Positions 7,697-15,775 of a DNA stretch of 44,332 nt are shown here, piece after piece. The notes beneath the pieces were generated by a model, which searched no databases, was not told the origin of the DNA, and saw only the letters and a list, made by a program, of their open reading frames with translations. Both the position numbers and the translations under genes were made by a program. How positions within the stretch are numbered: position 1 is the stretch's first letter; each line of letters starts with the position of its first letter. Origin of the DNA: Opitutaceae bacterium (GTDB lineage: Bacteria; Verrucomicrobiota; Verrucomicrobiia; Opitutales; Opitutaceae); assembly GCA_030648295.1 (NCBI GenBank), contig JAUSID010000091.1:1-44332 (forward strand), written 5' to 3'.

Positions 7697-8553
7697 GGTT
7701 TAGCCTCTGCTTTTCGTAATTCCGCCAGCATATCGACCGCCTTGCCCACCCAGCCCGACGACCAGCTATGCTCACCGGTCAGGGTGTCGTCGTAGCGGTG
7801 GGGGATGGCGAGTTCCTCCAAACGGCGGTGGAACTTCTCGACCGACTTGCCCCACACGCTCTTGCCCAGGATGACCAGACGGGTCGGCTTGCCGGTCAAC
7901 TCGGCGGCATGCTGCGCGGCCAACTCGCCAGGGATGTACGTGGCCATCTGCTCGGCGGTGCCGAAGTGCGGCCGGGTGCCGACCTGGCCGAAATCATTGA
8001 CCCCGAACGCCAGCGGCGCGTCCCAACTGCAGGCGAGGCCGAAGACGGATAGATTGCGCAGCAGCAGGTTCACCGCCCCGAAGCCCGACTTGCTGAAGCC
8101 GATCAGCATGCGGTCCTTGGCCAGCGGCGAGGCCGGGTAGCGGGCCTCGATTACCGGCAGGATGGCCTTGATGATGTAGTCCTCGTGGCGGATGCGCTGG
8201 TCGGTGGCATGGGCGCCGTACCACGGCATGGCGTCGAAGGCCATGCTGACCGCGATCAGGCCATGGCGGTTGTGGGCGTTGGCCTTGCGCACTTCCTGCA
8301 CCTGGTCGCCGTACTTGCCGCCGAAGTCGCCGCCCACCGGCAGGAGATAGAGCACCGGGTAGGTCTTGCCCGGCTCCAGCTTGTCGGGCAGCAGGATCTC
8401 GACCTTGTTGGAGCCGCCGGTGTACGGGCTGGCGACTTGGAGGACGTCGACGCCCTTGGCGGCGTCGCGCTCCGGACCGGTGACGGTCACGCCCTCGGGA
8501 TCGGCGGCCAGCGCGGCGGCGGCCAGCAGCAGGAACGCTAGGGCGCGGGTCAT
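7693..8553 (-). CDS. exported alpha/beta-hydrolase esterase (esterase D-like)
   Basis: A 286-residue esterase with a signal peptide (MTRALAFLLLAAAALA). The fold is that of putative esterases related to esterase D/feruloyl esterase: oxyanion region YPVLYLLPVGG, nucleophile elbow GFSKSGFGA with catalytic Ser, and C-terminal EHSWSSGW with the likely catalytic His. It probably hydrolyses acyl or carbohydrate esters in the periplasm or outside. The start overlaps the stop of an upstream fragment (8550-8553) and the stop overlaps the start of a downstream stub (7693-7696), so it is the intact middle gene of a three-gene foreign operon cut off on both sides and flanked by direct repeats. Confidence 0.85.
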   Translation of the reverse strand: MTRALAFLLLAAAALAADPEGVTVTGPERDAAKGVDVLQVASPYTGGSNKVEILLPDKLEPGKTYPVLYLLPVGGDFGGKYGDQVQEVRKANAHNRHGLIAVSMAFDAMPWYGAHATDQRIRHEDYIIKAILPVIEARYPASPLAKDRMLIGFSKSGFGAVNLLLRNLSVFGLACSWDAPLAFGVNDFGQVGTRPHFGTAEQMATYIPGELAAQHAAELTGKPTRLVILGKSVWGKSVEKFHRRLEELAIPHRYDDTLTGEHSWSSGWVGKAVDMLAELRKAEAKP

Positions 8554-8770
8554 GGCTTCTGCTTCTTGATCAGTTCGACCGCCTTGGCGCAGAAGCGCTC
8601 GCCCAGACCTTTATAGCCTTCCATGTAATGCAGGGCGTCGGTGTCGCCGTTGAGATCATCGGTATGGAACCAGACTGACAGTGGATCGCCCTCGACCGCC
8701 GCCACCTGGCCCTTGCGCACCTCCTCCCAGTTCAGCGTATCCATCTTCTTGTCGGCCTTATTGGTAGGAA
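8550..8770 (-). pseudogene. C-terminal fragment of a carbohydrate-esterase-like gene
   Basis: About 70 residues (NKADKKMDTLNWEEVRKGQ ... GDTDALHYMEGYKGLGERFCAKAVELIKKQ) resemble the C-terminal end of SASA/SGNH-type carbohydrate esterases, in which the Asp-x-x-His catalytic pair (here DALHY) lies near the end. No start exists inside the fragment; the similarity ends at the direct repeat at 8774. The stop overlaps the esterase start by ATGA. Family assignment is by eye. Confidence 0.5.
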
Positions 8771-8773
8771 ACC

Positions 8774-8806
8774 GGATTTTCAGGGGGATCGGATTCGGGA
8801 GGGGTT
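8774..8806. repeat. right direct repeat of esterase insertion
   Basis: Second copy of GGATTTTCAGGGGG ... GGGAGGGGTT, in the same orientation as 7513-7544. The stretch 8807-9071 beyond it shows no recognisable gene. Confidence 0.7.
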
Positions 8807-9071
8807 CAAGCGCGGGGTGCCGGGTGGAAACGGAATCGGACCCCTGTAGGCCCCGCAACCCATAAACCGGCATCGCCCGATTTCGCCAAGTTGGCGCGTT
8901 CCCAGATGGACAGTCAGCGGCACGCCCAATTTTGCCCGAAAGCCGGTCGGATGGGTGAAAAACCGGCTCCGCCGTTTACAAAAAGTTGGATTGTGAGACA
9001 GGCGATTTGCTTGGTGAATGCTGTGGGTTGGTCGGAATGTCGAATTCAAAGAGGTCGCCCCTTTAAGGCCA

Positions 9072-10418
9072 CTAGGGACAATGGTGATTAAACTGCTCCG
9101 CTCCGGTGTGACCCAAATCGTAGTCGACGGGAAACTGGAACGACGCACCATCGGGTGCGTCATAGACAAGTGTTACTTTCGCGACGGCGCCGGTTAAGGC
9201 ATGCGGAATTTCGCAGACGGCGTTGAAGCCGGTCCTACGATTTCCTAGAGAAGGATAGACGTGCCATACGTCCTCGCGCGCGAGGCCGACCTCGGCGACC
9301 CCTGCTTCGTGCTCGCCTATGAAGATTCTCAGACGCCGGGGGCCGGAGCCATCGTAGCCCATCGCCCAGCCGCGCAACATGAGGCGGCCCGACCACGACC
9401 GGCAATAATCGATATTGATGCGCACGCGATCAGCACCGCCAAACCCAGCGAGTTTTTCGCTGTTCGTTACGCTGAGTGGCCGCGCCTCAGGGCGCTTAAA
9501 GTAGAGGTTCGGTGTGGTTTCGGGGTAGGCGCGCGACCATACAATGGGGAGCTCCTCGATGTTCTCGGGTGTGAAGCGGGTGGATTTTTCGACGGTGTGG
9601 GTGAGCACGAATTGCAGGCTGTCAATATCGAGTTTGGCAGCCTTTTGCTGTGCGGCGATCAGTTCCACGTCGGAATCGTCATAGCGAAATAAGATGTATT
9701 TCCATTCGACTGCTGGGGCCCGGCCGGGCGCGTGGCGGGCGTCGTGCATGAACTGCAACGCCCTCGCGACATTGCCGTTGATGCGGTATCTTTCGTAAGA
9801 CGATTGGTCGAGACCGTCGACGGACACGATGAGTCGATCAGGGTAGCTGCCCCGCGGGAAGGCATCCTTGAACTTGTAGTTGCCGTTCGTGTTTATCGCG
9901 ACGGGTGTGGTCGGAAAAAATTCTCGCCCGCAATCGATGATGTCCTCGAGTTGCGGATGGGCGAGCGGCTCGCCAAGGCCGCAGAAGAAAAACAGATCCA
10001 CGAGGTAGCCTTCTTCACGCAGACTGGCAAGGACACGACGCCAGATGTCGACGGAGAGAAAGGTCGAACCAGGCCGCTCCGTCGCGAGATCGACCCGTGA
10101 GCAACTCGGACAACGCAGCGCGCACGCCAGCGACGGCTCGACGAGGAGCTTTTCGAGGCGCTTGGTCGGGACGTCGTGGCTGAATGGTTCATTCCGCTGA
10201 AGGCCCACGCATTGCTCGCACGTTGTTGCCCACGGCGCGATGCCGCGACGGAACATCGCTCTAGCCAGCGCGTAGCCGCGATCAGCGAAAAGTCGGCGCA
10301 CGCTCCAGTCCGGGGCCGCGGTCGCCCAGCCGAGATTTACTTTTTGGCCGGCGCCGTAGTTACATGTAAATTCTCCATTCGCCCGGAGGCAGAGTATCTT
10401 GAAGATGTCGCAATTCAT
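9072..10418 (-). CDS. radical SAM enzyme with N-terminal Cys cluster and C-terminal 'RGWA' beta domain
   Basis: A 448-residue protein. The radical SAM cluster motif is CALRCPSC (CxxxCxxC), followed by LFFFCGLGEPLAHPQLEDII and NTNGNY, typical of the core barrel. The N-terminal 75 residues hold extra cysteines (MNCDIFKILC, GEFTCNYG, TTCEQC) laid out like a SPASM/twitch auxiliary cluster but placed before the barrel. The last 130 residues (GRLMLRGWAMGYDG ... GFNAVCEIPHAL) form a beta module also present in the methyltransferase at 14554. ATG 10418 is chosen because the longer frame upstream has no protein-like sequence. The substrate is unknown; cell-surface or peptide modification is a guess. 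Confidence 0.8.
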   Translation of the reverse strand: MNCDIFKILCLRANGEFTCNYGAGQKVNLGWATAAPDWSVRRLFADRGYALARAMFRRGIAPWATTCEQCVGLQRNEPFSHDVPTKRLEKLLVEPSLACALRCPSCSRVDLATERPGSTFLSVDIWRRVLASLREEGYLVDLFFFCGLGEPLAHPQLEDIIDCGREFFPTTPVAINTNGNYKFKDAFPRGSYPDRLIVSVDGLDQSSYERYRINGNVARALQFMHDARHAPGRAPAVEWKYILFRYDDSDVELIAAQQKAAKLDIDSLQFVLTHTVEKSTRFTPENIEELPIVWSRAYPETTPNLYFKRPEARPLSVTNSEKLAGFGGADRVRINIDYCRSWSGRLMLRGWAMGYDGSGPRRLRIFIGEHEAGVAEVGLAREDVWHVYPSLGNRRTGFNAVCEIPHALTGAVAKVTLVYDAPDGASFQFPVDYDLGHTGAEQFNHHCP

Positions 10419-10646
10419 GGCCGGTTGACGCACAGAATGACGCTGTGTCGCGGGAAAGCGAACGAAGTGAATCCTCGCCATCTCGACGCTGCTGGGCAGG
10501 TGGCGTGATTTTTGTGTGCCAATAAGCACCGATTCTGCAACGATACCGAGCGAACTGGTTTCGTGACCGAGGGTGTCGATGCCAAATAGGGGGCGTTTTT
10601 GAAACGCTGGAGGTGCCGACATCCCTTCAAAATGGGTCCGCCGCGC

Positions 10647-10690
10647 ATGAGACGTATTCGCTTGTCATGCCAGCCCGGGGCGTGGTTAAG
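10647..10690 (+). repeat. cassette-type element, copy G (left boundary)
   Basis: The 28-bp sequence at 10647-10674 (core GAGACGTATTCGCTTGTC) recurs at 14079-14106 with two mismatches, bracketing the HigBA/primase-helicase block. It is followed by GGGGCGTGGTTAAGCC, a variant of the GCCGTGGCTC end of copy F. The remainder of the gap 10419-10802 holds only the promoter below. Confidence 0.7.
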
Positions 10691-10758
10691 CCAATGTGCT
10701 TTACCACCTGCGTAGGCGAGGTGAAGGAGGGAAGTTGCACCTCCAGCGCCGCTAGACC

Positions 10759-10787
10759 TTGACTAGTTATCGCATTGTTGCGATAGT
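10759..10787 (+). promoter_or_regulatory. promoter and palindromic operator of the HigBA module
   Basis: TTGACT (10759-10764), a 17-bp spacer and GATAGT (10782-10787) resemble a sigma-70 promoter. The inverted repeat TATCGC-attgtt-GCGATA (10768-10785) overlaps the -10 element, where a HigA-type repressor would bind for autorepression. The start codon of the toxin gene is 15 bp downstream. Confidence 0.65.
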
Positions 10788-10802
10788 TTCAATCGCGATT
10801 CA

Positions 10803-11192
10803 ATGCCTGCCATCAACGTCGTCTTTTACCAAGAAAAGCCTGGGGACTCACCGGTGGTTGCCTGGTTGCGGACCCTCAATGAGACCAACCCCAGAGCCTT
10901 CGACAAATGCCGTGCAGCCATTTCCCGACTCGCACTTCTTGGTCACGAACTTCGTCGACCCGAAGCCGACTACCTGCGCGACGACATTTATGAGCTACGT
11001 ATTCGAATGGGATCGGTCAATTACCGCCTCCTTTACTTCTTTCATGGACGCACTGTTTCAGTCGTCGCCCATGGCCTAACCAAGGAATCCGCGGTGCCCG
11101 CCACTGATATCAAACAGGCGATTGCTCGCAAAGCCGCGTTCACCGCCAATCCAGCCACCCACACGTTCAAAGGAGAAATCAACGATGCCTAA
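10803..11192 (+). CDS. higB: HigB/RelE-superfamily toxin (Gp49-like)
   Basis: A 129-residue protein of the phage-derived Gp49/HigB toxin family, ribosome-dependent mRNA endonucleases. Recognisable parts are VVAWLRTLNETNPRAFDKC, LRDDIYELRIRMGSVNYRLLYFFHGRTVSVVAHGLTKE and a C-terminal helix DIKQAIARKAAF. Toxin precedes antitoxin, as in hig modules, and the stop overlaps the antitoxin start by 8 bases (ATGCCTAA). The operator-containing promoter lies directly upstream. The module is immediately followed by the primase-helicase gene, which may depend on this promoter. Confidence 0.88.
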   Translation: MPAINVVFYQEKPGDSPVVAWLRTLNETNPRAFDKCRAAISRLALLGHELRRPEADYLRDDIYELRIRMGSVNYRLLYFFHGRTVSVVAHGLTKESAVPATDIKQAIARKAAFTANPATHTFKGEINDA

Positions 11193-11505
11193 GAAAACCA
11201 CCACTGATGCAACCAAGATTCTGGCGGATATCGCCGGTCATGACCCAAAGCGCCAACAGGCTTTTGAGGAGGCAGTCGCCAATCGTGAGGTTGCCCAACG
11301 GATTTACGAATTGCGGGAGCAAGCCGGCCTTTCCCAAACGGAGTTGGCCAAGCGAGTCGGCACTACTCAGTCCGTGATTTCGCGGCTCGAAGATGCCGAT
11401 TACGAAGGCCATTCGCTCGCCATGCTCAATCGCATTGCCGCTGCGGTAGAGCGTCGTGTTGAAATCCGGTTCCTGCCGCGTCGGCGTCGCCTGCAACCGG
11501 TGTAA
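11185..11505 (+). CDS. higA: HigA-type XRE antitoxin
   Basis: A 106-residue protein with an XRE helix-turn-helix (QRIYELREQAGLSQTELAKRVGTTQSVISRLEDADYEGHSLAMLNRIAAAV). A good ribosome site (AAGGAG) lies 9 bases before ATG 11185, inside the toxin coding sequence. It should bind and neutralise the HigB toxin and repress their joint promoter. Only 12 bp separate its stop from the primase-helicase start, so co-transcription of all three genes is likely. Confidence 0.9.
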   Translation: MPKKTTTDATKILADIAGHDPKRQQAFEEAVANREVAQRIYELREQAGLSQTELAKRVGTTQSVISRLEDADYEGHSLAMLNRIAAAVERRVEIRFLPRRRRLQPV

Positions 11506-11517
11506 GCGAATTGGCCA

Positions 11518-13998
11518 ATGGCCTCCAGCCCACGACCGCAGCGCGCCGATGACCTTCGGCGCCGGCTGGCAGATCTATCCGCAGAGATTCTCAGGACGGA
11601 GGATGAACTTGCATCCTTGGAGAGTGAAGCGCGACTCGCCCTCAGGGAGAATCGTTTGCCGCCCAAGATACCGCAGCGCCCGGCGGAGAAAGTCGCCCTG
11701 TTTCTCGATCTTTTCGGCACCAGACGATCAGTCTACCCCAAGCGATGGGAAAACGGCAAAACAGGTAAGAGCGGCTATTCCCCGGCATGTGACAACGACA
11801 GCTTTTCAAATCGGCTCAGTGGAATCTGCCGAAAGCCGAAGATAAAATGCTCGGAGTGTCCTCATCAGCGTTTTCCGTCACTCGACGAGCGCGCCGTGGA
11901 AGCCCACTTGCGCGGTGAACAAACGCTCGGCGTCTATGCCATTGGCGCTGACGACACCTGCCGATTCCTCGCCGCCGACTTTGACGGCGACGGATGGCGG
12001 GACGACGTCCTCGCCTACCGCGAGGCGGCTGAGCGGGTCGGGATCACGGTTGCAATCGAGCGCTCCCGATCAGGAAACGGCGCGCATGGCTGGGTGTTTT
12101 TCGATGAACCCGTGCCAGCCGGTGTGGCGCGGCGCTTGGGAGCGATACTGGTGGCGAAAGCCTCAGCCTTGCGACCGACGTTGAGTTTGGGCGCGTATGA
12201 TCGACTTTTCCCGAATCAAGACACCTTACCCGCCGGCGGATTTGGAAATCTGATCGCACTTCCTTTGGCGAAGGCTCCGCGGCAGAATGGCAACACCCTC
12301 TTTGTTGATCCGCACATGGCGGCGTTTGAAGATCAATGGTCATATTTGGCGGGCCTACCGCGACTGAACCGAGAGAGTCTGGAAAGAGTTCTCGCCAGAA
12401 TTGCGCCGGTAGCACCGGGCCCGCCGTCGTCCCGAACTGGCGCCGAGCTCGACCACGGCGACGATTTCGCGCTGCAAAACGATGCGATGGTATTGGATTT
12501 GTCGCAGCCCCGCATTCGCGGCGGAATGATCGCAGGCGACGTGACGGTGCGACTTGATGCTCAGATCCACGTGCCCCGCTCGCTGCCGATACCCGTCCTG
12601 GCGGCTCTTAAGCGACTCGCGACGTTCCCGAATCCAGTCTTTCACGAGAAGTTGCGACTGCGCTATGCAACGTTTGATACGCCGCGGTTCCTTTTTTCTG
12701 GCGAATGGCATGCCGACCGACTCGTGCTTCCGCGTGGCGTGCTGGACCGAAGCCTTGCACTATTGGAGATGGCCGGCGCGACGGTGGTATTGCAGGACGC
12801 GCGGGATACCGGGAAGCGTGTGCCTTGGAAATTCCAGGGTGAGTTGCGGGAGGGTCAGGAGGAGGCAGTGCGCAAGATGCTCGCCGAGGATCATGGGGTG
12901 CTGTGCGCCCCGCCGGGCGCGGGAAAGACCGTCATGGGTTGCGCTCTGATTGCGCGTGCGCGCACGTCCGCGCTGGTGCTGGTTCACCGAGCAGTGCTCG
13001 TGGATCAGTGGCGTGAGACGGCCATGCAGTTCCTTGGGTTGAAACGAAAGGAGATCGGCATTTGGCGTGGGCCGTCCCATCGACGCACCGGACGACTGGA
13101 CATTGCGATGCTGCCATCGCTGGCTCGCGTCGAAGATTTGGCGTCGGTGCTGGCCGGCTACGGGATGGTCATCATCGACGAGTGCCATCACGTGCCTGCT
13201 GCGTCTTTCGAAGCGGTGTTGAAGGCCTGCCCCAGCCGGCGGGTTTACGGACTCACCGCGACCCCGAAACGTAAGGACCGGTTGGAGAAATTACTCTTCG
13301 CCCAATGCGGACCGATTCGGCACACGCTGGTCGATGCTCTGACCGCTGAGATGCGGACAGTAAAGGTTCGTCGCACTTCCGTGTCGCTGCCAGCCGATGT
13401 TGGCCAGCGGCCACCGATCCACATGATATGGGAGGCGTTGGTGCAGGACCAAGGCCGTATTGCAGTGATTGTCTCCGATCTGTTGTCGTGTGTGGCGGCC
13501 GGGCGTTCCCCGCTCGTGCTGGCTGATCGCAAGGTCTACCTAGACCGCCTGCAAGGGACATTCGCCACCCAGGCAGCCAGTGTCGTTTGCCATCGGCTCG
13601 ACGGCCAATTGGGGAAGAGAGCTCGGACTGAAGTTCTGCGCCAGATCGATGCGCACTACACTGCCGGCACTCCGTTCGTGCTTTTCGCAACCGCGTCGCT
13701 GATCGGAGAAGGATTTGACCTACCGCGATTGGATACGCTGGTCTTGGCGATGCCGCTCTCGTGGAAGGGCCGACTGGTGCAATATGCCGGCCGACTTCAC
13801 CGGATTCACGACGCGAAAGGAGCTCCGTTAATTTACGACTATGTGGATGAAAATCACGCCCTCACAAACGCGATGTTTCGACGCCGTCTGGCCGGTTACA
13901 GAGAACTCAACTATGCCATCGAGATGCCGCCGGGAGATGCACCTGCATGGTTCGGTCTCGAAGGGACAACTGCTGCGGTGGCGCAAGCCACTTCGTAA
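11518..13998 (+). CDS. TOTE-type archaeo-eukaryotic primase fused to SF2 helicase
   Basis: An 826-residue two-enzyme protein. Residues 10-45 form a coiled coil. The primase part (about 85-290) has a Cys cluster (C91, C104, C111, C114), the metal-binding DFD (154-156), SGNGAHGW (185-192, primase His motif) and LFPNQDTLPAGGFGNLIALPL, matching the primase domain described in TOTE conflict systems. The helicase part has Walker A APPGAGKT (K470), DECHH (554-558), LTATPKRK and a motif VI region QYAGRLHR. These systems are thought to act against invading nucleic acid. Being coupled to HigBA and bracketed by direct repeats, it looks like a mobile defence unit. I see no clear nuclease domain in the chain. 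Confidence 0.85.
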   Translation: MASSPRPQRADDLRRRLADLSAEILRTEDELASLESEARLALRENRLPPKIPQRPAEKVALFLDLFGTRRSVYPKRWENGKTGKSGYSPACDNDSFSNRLSGICRKPKIKCSECPHQRFPSLDERAVEAHLRGEQTLGVYAIGADDTCRFLAADFDGDGWRDDVLAYREAAERVGITVAIERSRSGNGAHGWVFFDEPVPAGVARRLGAILVAKASALRPTLSLGAYDRLFPNQDTLPAGGFGNLIALPLAKAPRQNGNTLFVDPHMAAFEDQWSYLAGLPRLNRESLERVLARIAPVAPGPPSSRTGAELDHGDDFALQNDAMVLDLSQPRIRGGMIAGDVTVRLDAQIHVPRSLPIPVLAALKRLATFPNPVFHEKLRLRYATFDTPRFLFSGEWHADRLVLPRGVLDRSLALLEMAGATVVLQDARDTGKRVPWKFQGELREGQEEAVRKMLAEDHGVLCAPPGAGKTVMGCALIARARTSALVLVHRAVLVDQWRETAMQFLGLKRKEIGIWRGPSHRRTGRLDIAMLPSLARVEDLASVLAGYGMVIIDECHHVPAASFEAVLKACPSRRVYGLTATPKRKDRLEKLLFAQCGPIRHTLVDALTAEMRTVKVRRTSVSLPADVGQRPPIHMIWEALVQDQGRIAVIVSDLLSCVAAGRSPLVLADRKVYLDRLQGTFATQAASVVCHRLDGQLGKRARTEVLRQIDAHYTAGTPFVLFATASLIGEGFDLPRLDTLVLAMPLSWKGRLVQYAGRLHRIHDAKGAPLIYDYVDENHALTNAMFRRRLAGYRELNYAIEMPPGDAPAWFGLEGTTAAVAQATS

Positions 13999-14078
13999 GC
14001 CCACAATTGCGAGCCAATTGAAAACACTTCGAAGGCCTGGATTGCTGGCCGGCGTGGATTCGAACTCGTCGGCAAACG

Positions 14079-14138
14079 ATGAGACGTATTCGCTTGTCGC
14101 GCCAGCGCAGGCCGTGGCTCATCTCTGACGTCTCGGCA
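14079..14138 (+). repeat. cassette-type element, copy F (right boundary)
   Basis: The direct partner of copy G (14079-14106), followed by GCCGTGGCTCATCTCTGACG, the end sequence shared with copies B, D and E. It ends 11 bp before the next gene start. The element may begin near 14001, just after the helicase stop. Confidence 0.7.
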
Positions 14139-14149
14139 ACGGAGCGCGT

Positions 14150-14392
14150 ATGGATGTAACCGAAAATAGAATCGTCGCGGATGGTCCAGAGCGGTACCGA
14201 GCATCTAAGAATTACTGGGCGGTACGCAGGCGCGTGTTGGATCGGATTTCTGAGCGCTATGCCCAAGAGAAGAAGACGGCGTCATTTTGGCGGCGCGTGT
14301 GGCTGGAGGTGAAGATTAGTCGTGAAGTCGCCGAGGAAATGAAAAAGGAATTTCATCCTGCAAATCTCCACGCTGCTTTCGACAAGAAATGA
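14150..14392 (+). CDS. small hypothetical charged protein
   Basis: An 80-residue protein rich in Arg, Lys and Glu (YWAVRRRVLDRISERYAQEKKTASFWRRVWLEVKISREVAEEMKKEF), probably helical and cytoplasmic, with no signal or membrane segment. I do not recognise a family; short proteins of this look are common in mobile gene cassettes. It is bounded on both sides by copies of the recurring element, which supports its being a real gene unit. Confidence 0.55.
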   Translation: MDVTENRIVADGPERYRASKNYWAVRRRVLDRISERYAQEKKTASFWRRVWLEVKISREVAEEMKKEFHPANLHAAFDKK

Positions 14393-14396
14393 AACA

Positions 14397-14539
14397 GCCG
14401 AACAAGGCTAGAGCCACGCCCACACAGCCGTCACGCCGCGTGCTAGTGAAGGTAAACCGAAATGAAACAGCCGACTGTGGAATCTCCTGAAGCACGAGTC
14501 GCGCCGGCTGCGGTCGTGGCTCATCTCTGATGTCTGGGC
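14397..14539 (+). repeat. cassette-type element, copy B
   Basis: Starts 4 bp after the preceding stop with GCCGAAC, contains ACAGCCGTCACGCCGCGT on the left and its near-complement GAGTCGCGCCGGCTG on the right, then CGTGGCTCATCTCTGATG and GTCTGGGC. It ends 14 bp before the next gene. The arms can fold into a long imperfect stem. Confidence 0.75.
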
Positions 14540-14553
14540 GAGAAAGCTAAAGT

Positions 14554-15512
14554 ATGCCTCTCAATTGGAAAATCGATGAATGCGCCGAATACTACGGCGA
14601 AATTATTCTGCGCGGTTGGTGTCACCAGTCGGAACCGCGAATTGTTAGTGTGTCCGCGATATTCTCGGGCCTGTCTGCAATCGTACAAGTAGTCAGCTTT
14701 GGGCAGCCCAGTCCTGATGTTGCGGAGTTTTATGGTGTCTCTGCGGCCAACTGTCGTTTTGATCAATTTCTCGCACTCCCCGACACGGCGATTGGGCGCG
14801 ACTTCTATTTGCGGTTTTTTTGTGAGGACGGCAGCTCGCGGCGCAGCGGATCGGCTCTTGCCAATGCAGCAGATGGCGATCCCTATGCTGCATGCTGGCT
14901 TCACTTTGCCGACTATATGCGCGCGCTGCCTGGCGGCACGGTGCTCGAGATCGGATCGCGAGCGCGGTCCGCCGTCACACGTCGCCAGCTTGTCCGCCTC
15001 ACTTAGGTTATGTAGGATTAGACATCATGGCGGGCCCAAATGTCGATGTCGTCGGAGATGTGCATGAACTCGATGAGGTGCTTGGAAGGGCTCGGTTCGT
15101 CGCAGTGTTTTCCTTTGCAGTATTTGAACATCTCGCCATGCCGTGGAAGGTCGCATTGGCCTTGAATCGGGTGTTGGAGCCCGGCGGGTTAGTTTTCACC
15201 GCCACCGTGCAGACATGGCCTGTGCACGACGAGCCGTGGGATTTCTTCCGGTTTTCGCGTTACAGCTGGCAGACGATGTTCAACACGGCGACGGGATTCG
15301 AAATTGTGGAAGCGGTCTGCGGAGAGCCAGCGCGAGTCCACGCGTGCCGCATGGGACCTGCGACCCGAAAATTGCACTTACAGCCCGCTTATCTCGGCTC
15401 TGCTGCAATCGTTCGAAAAATCTCCGAGACACAGTTGACTTGGCCGGTCACAGTAGCTGTCGCTGCAGGCGGGAACTATCCCAAAGGGGAACTGAGCACG
15501 CCGCCAAAATGA
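14554..15512 (+). pseudogene. SAM-dependent methyltransferase with 'RGWA' beta domain, frameshifted
   Basis: Residues 1-95 form a beta module (YGEIILRGWCHQ ... NCRFDQFLALPD) like that at the C terminus of the radical SAM enzyme at 9072. Then comes a class I methyltransferase: GGTVLEIGSRARS, and in the next frame YVGLDIMAGPNVDVVGDVHEL, FAVFEHLAMPWKVALALNRVLEPGGL, DEPWDFFRFSRYSW. The first frame stops at 15006. The homologous sequence switches frame at about 14992-14995, consistent with loss of one C in a GTCCG run. It is either a recent single-base inactivation or a sequence error. Methyl acceptor unknown; a surface glycan is possible. Confidence 0.75.
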
Positions 15513-15568
15513 TTGCTCATGATAATCTCGTCCGCACCGAGGTGAGCATCTTGCGGGCAGGAAGCGAA

Positions 15569-15711
15569 GGGGTCAGGTTGCTAATCTTTCACTTGACCTC
15601 AGGGCAAGTGCGGCGTCTGGTCCACGGTATGGCGCGCAAACTGCGACTCGCTCAATCCGGTGGCGGCTGCGATTCTTAAACAGGTGAGTGAAAGATTTGC
15701 AACCTGACCCC
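15569..15711. mobile_element. remnant of a RAYT/IS200-like REP element
   Basis: Terminal inverted repeats (15569-15593, starting GGGGTCAGGTTGC, and 15687-15711, ending GCAACCTGACCCC) enclose a 16-codon frame at 15629-15679 that begins MARKLRL, the typical start of REP-associated tyrosine transposases in these bacteria, then runs straight to a stop. Most of the transposase gene is gone. The arms match the REP-like ends known to flank RAYT genes; that link is from general knowledge. Confidence 0.65.
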
Positions 15712-15775
15712 GTCGTTTTTTTCCACCTTTTCCCGCTGCTCGAGCACGCAGCTATAATGTCTAGGCAAAGTAAAG

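Noticed and set aside
8780-9169. 129-codon minus-strand frame after the radical SAM gene
   Set aside because: Sequence has no protein-like pattern, and it runs through the direct repeat at 8774-8806.
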